Below the pieces are notes generated by a model that worked only from the letters and a program-made list of their open reading frames with translations, was not told the DNA's origin and ran no database searches. A DNA stretch of 10,930 nucleotides from Chloroflexi bacterium RBG_13_51_18 (GTDB lineage Bacteria; Chloroflexota; Dehalococcoidia; Dehalococcoidales; RBG-16-60-22). The stretch's first letter is position 1, and each line of letters begins with the position of its first letter. A program made the translations under genes and the position numbers. The stretch covers positions 11,049 to 21,978 of the forward strand of contig MGMR01000106.1 in assembly GCA_001796495.1 (NCBI GenBank). Reading direction: 5' to 3'. Positions 6,645-10,930 of this stretch are shown piece by piece.

Positions 6645-7232
6645 ATGGAATTATTCGAAGCTATCAAGACCAGAAGAAGCATTAGGCGCTATAAAACCGA
6701 CCCGGTTGATGATAAGAAGATAGAGGCTATTCTGGAAGCAGGACGCTGGGCGCCTTCTTGGGCTAATACTCAATGCTGGCGATTTGTTGTTGTACGTGAC
6801 GCTAAAGTAAGGGCAAAATTAGTTGATACCCTGATGAAAATAAAGTTGCCGGATAGAGAAATACCGAATCCGGCCGCCGCTGCTATGAATACGGTCCCCG
6901 TGATTATCGTTGTTTGCGCCAAGATAGGCATAGCCGGTGCTGGTCACGGGTCACCCGGCAGTAAAGCTCAATATGTGACGGACAAAGGTGACTGGTTCAT
7001 GTTCGATACCGCCCTGGCGGTGCAGAATATGGTACTGGCGGCCCATGCGCAGGGCCTGGGGACGGTGATAATAGGAGCATTCGAGGCGACTCAAGTAGGA
7101 AAAATATTGAGCGTGCCCGAGGGATATCGCGTGGTTGCGTTGTTCCCTGTGGGCATGCCGGACCAGGAAGGCAAAGCGCCTCCCCGTAAAGAATTATCCG
7201 AAATTGCTTTTAAAGATAAATTCGGGAAATAG
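6645..7232 (+). CDS. Nitroreductase-family FMN oxidoreductase, copy 2
   Basis: This 195-residue protein is a close paralogue of the preceding gene. Over the first 60 residues I count 38 identical positions by eye. It keeps RRSIRRY (10-16), WAPSWANTQCWRFVVVRD (35-52), FDTALAVQNMVLAAHAQGLGTVIIG (120-144) and GMPDQEGKAPPRKELSE (170-186). The main difference is in the loop before the FMN/dimer helix, where copy 2 is longer by five residues and is rich in Gly and Ser (GAGHGSPGSKAQ, 98-109) where copy 1 has CNEEGVPVTN. Such loops line the substrate pocket in this family, so the copies may differ in substrate. AGGAAG lies about 7 nt before the ATG, and the intergenic gap is 13 nt. It is the last gene of the rightward group. 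Confidence 0.88.
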   Translation: MELFEAIKTRRSIRRYKTDPVDDKKIEAILEAGRWAPSWANTQCWRFVVVRDAKVRAKLVDTLMKIKLPDREIPNPAAAAMNTVPVIIVVCAKIGIAGAGHGSPGSKAQYVTDKGDWFMFDTALAVQNMVLAAHAQGLGTVIIGAFEATQVGKILSVPEGYRVVALFPVGMPDQEGKAPPRKELSEIAFKDKFGK

Positions 7233-7275
7233 CAAAATCCCTTCTATCAGGTTACATCGTTGACCATTCTAACGC

Positions 7276-7305
7276 TTGCTGTGTTCGGTCGACTGCGGGT
7301 ATAAT
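7276..7305 (+). promoter_or_regulatory. Likely promoter for the EF-G-like gene
   Basis: A perfect -10 TATAAT lies at 7300-7305, with TTGCTG at 7276-7281 as a moderate -35 at an 18-bp spacing. Initiation would fall near 7312, giving a leader of about 27 nt with AGGTGG at 7329-7334 just before the ATG at 7339. The 106-nt gap after the nitroreductase shows no terminator hairpin, so read-through from upstream is also possible. Confidence 0.5.
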
Positions 7306-7338
7306 GTTAGGCGAAGAATGTAGAGAGCAGGTGGTTTC

Positions 7339-9399
7339 ATGCCTAAATACGGACTTGATAATATTCACAACGTTGTATTGTTATCCCACGGAGGCGCGGG
7401 GAAAACATCACTTTCCGAGGCGATGCTTTTTAATGCCGGCGCGATAAACCGATTGGGTAAGGTTGATGACGGGTCTTCAACGTCCGATTACGACCCCGAT
7501 GAAGCCAAGCGACGTATAAGTATAAATTTATCTTTGCTGCCTTTAAACTGGAAAGAGCGGAAAATAAATATCCTCGATGCGCCCGGATATACTGATTTCG
7601 TAGGCGAGGTAAAAGCGGGAATGAGGGTCAGCGAAGGAGCAATTATCGCAGTCTGCGCCGCCTCTGGCGTGGAAGTAGGCACCGAGATGGTCTGGGGATA
7701 TTGCGAAGAGTCAAATCTGCCAAGGCTTGTTTATATTAACAAAATGGACCGCGAGAACGCAGACTTCTTTAAAGTAGTTGAGGAAATTAAAACCAAACTC
7801 GGTCAGAAATGCCATCCGATACAGATTACTATCGGCGCTCATACCGGTTTCAAGGGCGTGGTCGACTTACTCACGATGAAAGCCTATACCGGCTCACCGA
7901 CCAAGGAAGCTGAAATCCCGGCAGAAATAAAAGCCCAGGCGGATTCTTATCGCGAAAAACTTGTGGAAGCCATCGCCGAAATGGATGATAAACTTATCGA
8001 GAAATACCTCGGCGGCGAACAAATTTCTCCCGAAGAGCTTACCAGGACATTACGATTGGGTGTTATCAGCGGCCGAATTGTGCCAATAGTAGCAGGCTCG
8101 GCGCTTCAGAATGCAGCTATTAACCGGGTGCTGGAAGCTGTCTGCGATTACCTGCCGCTGCCAAAAGAACAGAAAGTAACTACGACCAGTGGAGCTATCG
8201 AGCCATCAGAAAGCGCGCCGCTGGCGGCTCTTGTTTTCAAGACTACCGCCGACCCGTATGTAGGGAAGCTGACCTATTTCCGTGTATACAACGGAGTTTT
8301 CACCAGCAACTCGCAGGTCTACAATTCCAGCCAAAGCGCCGGGGAACGGATCGGGCAATTGTATTTTATGAGGGGAAAAACACAGGAAGCTGCCACAGAA
8401 ATAAGAGCCGGTGATATCGGGGCGGTAGCAAAACTGAATGTTACCATTACCAGTGACACGTTATGCGCCCAGGAAAAGCAGATAAAGCTTGCGCCGGTAA
8501 AGTTCCCCACGCCCATTTTCCGGGAAGCCGTATATCCCAAGACCAAGATCGATATCGATAAAATGGGAACGGCGCTATCACGCCTGGCGGAAGAGGACCC
8601 GACTCTTAAAGTGCACCGTGAACTTGGAACTGGGGAGACGATACTTTCGGGCATGGGTGATACACATCTTTCCGTAGCGGCGGAGAAGATGCAGCGTAAG
8701 TTCGGCGTTAATGTTGAACTGGCTATCCCTAAAGTCCCCTACCGTGAGACAATCACCGCGCCGTCCAAAGCCGAATACAAGCATAAGAAGCAGTCCGGAG
8801 GTCACGGGCAATATGGCCATGTTTTACTGGAGCTAGAGCCATTACCCGATCGCGGCGCTAATGAATTTGCTGAAAAAGTCGTCGGAGGGTCGGTACCGAG
8901 AAATTACATTCCTGCCGTGGAAAAGGGAGTAGTAGAAGCCTACTCCGAAGGCTGCCTGGTCGGCTATCCGGTTATTGGCGTCAAGGCGACTCTTTATGAC
9001 GGGAGTTTCCACCCGGTAGATTCTTCAGAAATATGTTTCAAGATTGCCGGCGCCGGGGCGTTCAAGAAAGGCCTGGTGGAAGGACGACCTATCCTGCTGG
9101 AGCCGATAATGAATCTTAAAGTGACCGTTCCCAGCGACCTTACCGGTGATATTATCGGCGACCTTAATACCAAGCGTGCCCGCGTAATGGGGATGAATCC
9201 GGATGGCGGAAATAATGTTATCGAAGCGCAGGTTCCTCTATCCGAGATTCAGCGTTACAGTATCGACCTCAAATCAATGACCCAGGGTCGGGCAACATTC
9301 AACACGGAATTTGACCATTACGAAGAAGTACCGGCAAACATAACCCAGAAGCTCGTGGCACAGAAACAAGCGGAAAAGGAAAAGGCTGAAAAGGGATAA
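7339..9399 (+). CDS. fusA: EF-G-like translational GTPase (EF-G-2 type)
   Basis: This 686-residue protein has all the domains of elongation factor G, which moves tRNA and mRNA through the ribosome. The G domain (about 1-275) has the P-loop HGGAGKTS at 17-24, G3 DAPGYTDF at 80-87, G4 NKMD at 134-137 and G5 GSA at 253-255. Domain II follows (about 295-380), then domain III (about 395-470, with SGMGDTHLSVAAEKM), domain IV (about 471-590, with KHKKQSGGHGQYGHV and HPVDSSEICFKIAG), and domain V (about 590-670, with IGDLNTKRARVMGM). Compared with canonical EF-G, the P-loop is HGGAGKTS instead of HIDAGKTT, switch I ends RRISI instead of RGITI, and the DxPGH histidine is Tyr84. These features match the EF-G-2 class (for example Thermus EF-G-2). 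It may therefore be a paralogue beside a canonical fusA elsewhere. It is followed by a hairpin terminator. Confidence 0.9.
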   Translation: MPKYGLDNIHNVVLLSHGGAGKTSLSEAMLFNAGAINRLGKVDDGSSTSDYDPDEAKRRISINLSLLPLNWKERKINILDAPGYTDFVGEVKAGMRVSEGAIIAVCAASGVEVGTEMVWGYCEESNLPRLVYINKMDRENADFFKVVEEIKTKLGQKCHPIQITIGAHTGFKGVVDLLTMKAYTGSPTKEAEIPAEIKAQADSYREKLVEAIAEMDDKLIEKYLGGEQISPEELTRTLRLGVISGRIVPIVAGSALQNAAINRVLEAVCDYLPLPKEQKVTTTSGAIEPSESAPLAALVFKTTADPYVGKLTYFRVYNGVFTSNSQVYNSSQSAGERIGQLYFMRGKTQEAATEIRAGDIGAVAKLNVTITSDTLCAQEKQIKLAPVKFPTPIFREAVYPKTKIDIDKMGTALSRLAEEDPTLKVHRELGTGETILSGMGDTHLSVAAEKMQRKFGVNVELAIPKVPYRETITAPSKAEYKHKKQSGGHGQYGHVLLELEPLPDRGANEFAEKVVGGSVPRNYIPAVEKGVVEAYSEGCLVGYPVIGVKATLYDGSFHPVDSSEICFKIAGAGAFKKGLVEGRPILLEPIMNLKVTVPSDLTGDIIGDLNTKRARVMGMNPDGGNNVIEAQVPLSEIQRYSIDLKSMTQGRATFNTEFDHYEEVPANITQKLVAQKQAEKEKAEKG

Positions 9400-9425
9400 A
9401 ACCGATACTCTATAAATGATACCAA

Positions 9426-9461
9426 GATGACGTCCTATGATAAATGGGCGTCATTCTTTTT
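9426..9461 (+). terminator. Rho-independent terminator after the EF-G-like gene
   Basis: ATGACGTCC at 9427-9435 pairs with GGGCGTCAT at 9446-9454 (9 bp, one G-T wobble), closing a 10-nt loop, and is followed by TCTTTTT. It lies about 27 nt after the gene's stop. On the opposite strand the hairpin is not followed by a T run, so it is less convincing as a terminator for the convergent etfA transcript. Confidence 0.72.
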
Positions 9462-9482
9462 GTCCATTGACTTAATAACGAT

Positions 9483-10481
9483 TTAAGAAGCCAGCAGTTC
9501 TTTGAGTTTATCAGTAAAAGCCGGCAGCACTTTTTTCCAGTCGCCAATGACACCAAACCGCGCGTAACGGAAAATATTGGCCTCTTTATCTTTATTAATA
9601 GCAATTATCGTCTTAGCGCCGGAACAGCCGCTCATGTGCTGACTGGAGCCGGAGATAGCGATGGCAATATAGACTTCAGGGGCGATAATTTTACCGGTCA
9701 AGCCTATCTGGGCGGTATCCGGTATCCAGTTATTATCGCAGGGAGGGCGGCTGGCGCCCACGGCGCCTTTCAGCAGCTTCGCTAATTCATCCAGTTGCTT
9801 GAATCCTTCGGCGCTGCCGATGCCCCTGCCTCCGGAAACAACAATCTCTGCATCTTCTACCTTAATACCGGCTACCTCTTCCGCCACTCTCTCCAGAATC
9901 CTGATTTTAATAACGGAAGTATCAATCAATACTGGAATACTAACAATTTCACCCTTGCGCGAAGAATCCGGCTCTAAAGCTGTCATAGCCTTGGTGCGTA
10001 TGGTAACAACCTGGGGGTCGGTCTCGGTGATAAAAACAGCCTGAGCATTGCCGCCATAGACGGGCTTGGTCTGAAGCAGCCTTTTTGAATCAGAATCTAT
10101 GGCCAGGTCGACACAGTCCATCGTTGCCGCCGTGCCCAACCGGAAAGCCAGCCGGGGCGCCAGTTCACGCCCGGTATCCGTTTGGCCCATGATAATGATT
10201 TGAGGCTTGATTGTCTTAGCCACATTATCTAATACGCTAATATAGGCATCAGGCTGGTAATCTTTAAGTTGAGCATCATCGACGACGTAGACTTTATCAG
10301 CACCGGAAGCTATAGCCTGCTGCGCAAAAGAGCTAATACCGCTACCGAGTACGATAGCAAAGAGTTCCTGCCCCAAATTATCGGCCAGCTTTCTGCCGAT
10401 ACCTAAGCCCTCGGCGGCGATAGACAAGATTTTGTCGCCTTTAATTTCACAGTAGACGGCTATGCCTTTACTCTCCGACAT
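9483..10481 (-). CDS. etfA: Electron transfer flavoprotein alpha subunit
   Basis: This 332-residue protein is full length for EtfA, which with EtfB forms a soluble FAD carrier that passes electrons between flavin dehydrogenases and the quinone pool or ferredoxin. Residues about 1-190 form the Rossmann-like N-terminal domain (VLGSGISSFAQQAIASGADKVYVVDD; GQTDTGRELAPRLAFRLGT). Residues about 205-330 form the FAD-binding domain, with GGRGIGSAEGF (217-227), AVGASRPPCDNNWIPDTAQIG (240-260), TGKIIAPEVYIAIAISGSSQH (262-282), INKDKEANIF (295-304) and ARFGVIGDW (307-315). In the signature, ISG-x-I/V-QH reads ISGSSQH, a Ser where Ile or Val is usual. GAGGTGA lies 6 nt before the ATG at 10481, and 20 nt separate it from the etfB stop. 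Whether it is a bifurcating type cannot be settled from this fragment. Confidence 0.95.
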   Translation of the reverse strand: MSESKGIAVYCEIKGDKILSIAAEGLGIGRKLADNLGQELFAIVLGSGISSFAQQAIASGADKVYVVDDAQLKDYQPDAYISVLDNVAKTIKPQIIIMGQTDTGRELAPRLAFRLGTAATMDCVDLAIDSDSKRLLQTKPVYGGNAQAVFITETDPQVVTIRTKAMTALEPDSSRKGEIVSIPVLIDTSVIKIRILERVAEEVAGIKVEDAEIVVSGGRGIGSAEGFKQLDELAKLLKGAVGASRPPCDNNWIPDTAQIGLTGKIIAPEVYIAIAISGSSQHMSGCSGAKTIIAINKDKEANIFRYARFGVIGDWKKVLPAFTDKLKELLAS

Positions 10482-10501
10482 TATCAGTCACCTCAAAATA
10501 C

Positions 10502-10930
10502 TTATAATATTCTGGATTCTCGAAGCATTTTAGCCAGATTTACCGCCATTTCCTCCGGAGTATCGCCATTGATAAAATCGCATTTAGCTTCATAGACGGG
10601 CTGGAAGAGTTTCTTTACTTCTGTCCTCCGGTTAGCGGCCCCACTTGACGAATCAAGACCGATATCAGCCGATTTCCAGATGATCGGCTCTATCTTTTTT
10701 GCTGACATGATGCCTTTTATCGTAGGATACCGCGGCTGACCGATTTCATTACTAACGGTTACCAAAAGCGGTAATGGCGATTCGATAACATCATACCCGG
10801 AGGAAGTGACCCTCTCGATCTTAAGCGTGCCATTGGAGGCTTCTATCTTCCGCGCCAGGGTAACACAAGGCAGACCAAGTATTTCAGCGATAGCAGGGCC
10901 GGTCTGACCGGCGTTGGTATCAGATGCTTC
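10502..10930 (-). CDS. etfB: Electron transfer flavoprotein beta subunit, partial (C-terminal 142 residues)
   Basis: This is the C-terminal part of EtfB, cut by the right edge; the reading frame is open from base 10930 with no start in view. Family members are about 250-265 residues, so a little under half is missing. The visible segment starts inside the AMP-binding motif (SDTNAGQTGPAIAEILGLPCVT, residues 3-24 of the fragment). It continues through a KIE...KIERV strand pair to LPLLVTVSNEIGQPRYPTIKGIMSAKK (53-79), a strongly conserved EtfB signature. The C-terminal end is a helix (TPEEMAVNLAKMLRESRIL). EtfB binds AMP structurally and contributes to FAD binding by EtfA. It is upstream of etfA in the same leftward operon, the usual order. 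Confidence 0.93.
   Translation of the reverse strand, partial: EASDTNAGQTGPAIAEILGLPCVTLARKIEASNGTLKIERVTSSGYDVIESPLPLLVTVSNEIGQPRYPTIKGIMSAKKIEPIIWKSADIGLDSSSGAANRRTEVKKLFQPVYEAKCDFINGDTPEEMAVNLAKMLRESRIL

Noticed and set aside
10502..10765. A complete small gene starting at 10765
   Set aside because: The start there is an internal TTG; the frame continues open to base 10930 and encodes the conserved AMP-binding part of EtfB.
1..10930. CRISPR array, tRNA, rRNA, riboswitch, insertion sequence or toxin-antitoxin pair
   Set aside because: No regularly spaced repeats, cloverleaf-like sequences, terminal inverted repeats with transposase, or small gene pairs of that kind were seen. Almost all of the window is accounted for by conserved genes.

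Overview
This window looks like an ordinary stretch of bacterial chromosome of moderate GC, with no phage, plasmid or insertion-sequence signature. The gene set combines a type IV pilus assembly operon, an EF-G of the second (EF-G-2-like) type, small FMN nitroreductases and an electron transfer flavoprotein pair. My best guess is an uncultured member of the Chloroflexota, near Dehalococcoidia. That placement is inference from protein flavour, not proof.

Layout. Bases 1-3887 (minus strand) carry a type IV pilus operon read right to left: pilB (assembly ATPase), pilC (inner-membrane platform), a PilO-like bitopic protein and pilM (cut by the left edge). Bases 3888-4162 are a divergent control region between pilB and a rightward gene group. 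It holds a good promoter for pilB, a cluster of GTAC-centred repeats, and an exact 13-bp tandem repeat just upstream of the xer gene. Bases 4163-7232 (plus strand) carry five closely spaced genes: a Xer-type tyrosine recombinase, a small basic membrane-anchored protein with a TTG start, a protein-L-isoaspartate methyltransferase, and two tandem paralogous nitroreductases. Bases 7339-9399 encode an EF-G-like translational GTPase with its own likely promoter, ended by a hairpin terminator at about 9426-9461. Bases 9483-10930 (minus strand) carry etfA and the 3' part of etfB, convergent with the EF-G gene.

How the genes work together. The pilus genes form one machine: PilB hydrolyses ATP to drive PilC, and PilM with PilO-type proteins builds the inner-membrane alignment complex. 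EtfA and EtfB form a heterodimeric FAD/AMP electron carrier whose partner dehydrogenase is not in view. The rightward genes look like a housekeeping cluster with no obvious single pathway.

I found no convincing new system. The points most worth a second look are: (1) two direct copies of a sequence that, as I recall it, matches the XerD-side arm of dif, placed directly upstream of the xer gene; (2) the EF-G paralogue with Tyr in place of the catalytic His of the DxPGH motif; (3) a PilM whose N-terminal phosphate-binding motif is degenerate; (4) a methyltransferase with its GDG motif altered; and (5) the unrecognised small basic tail-anchored protein.
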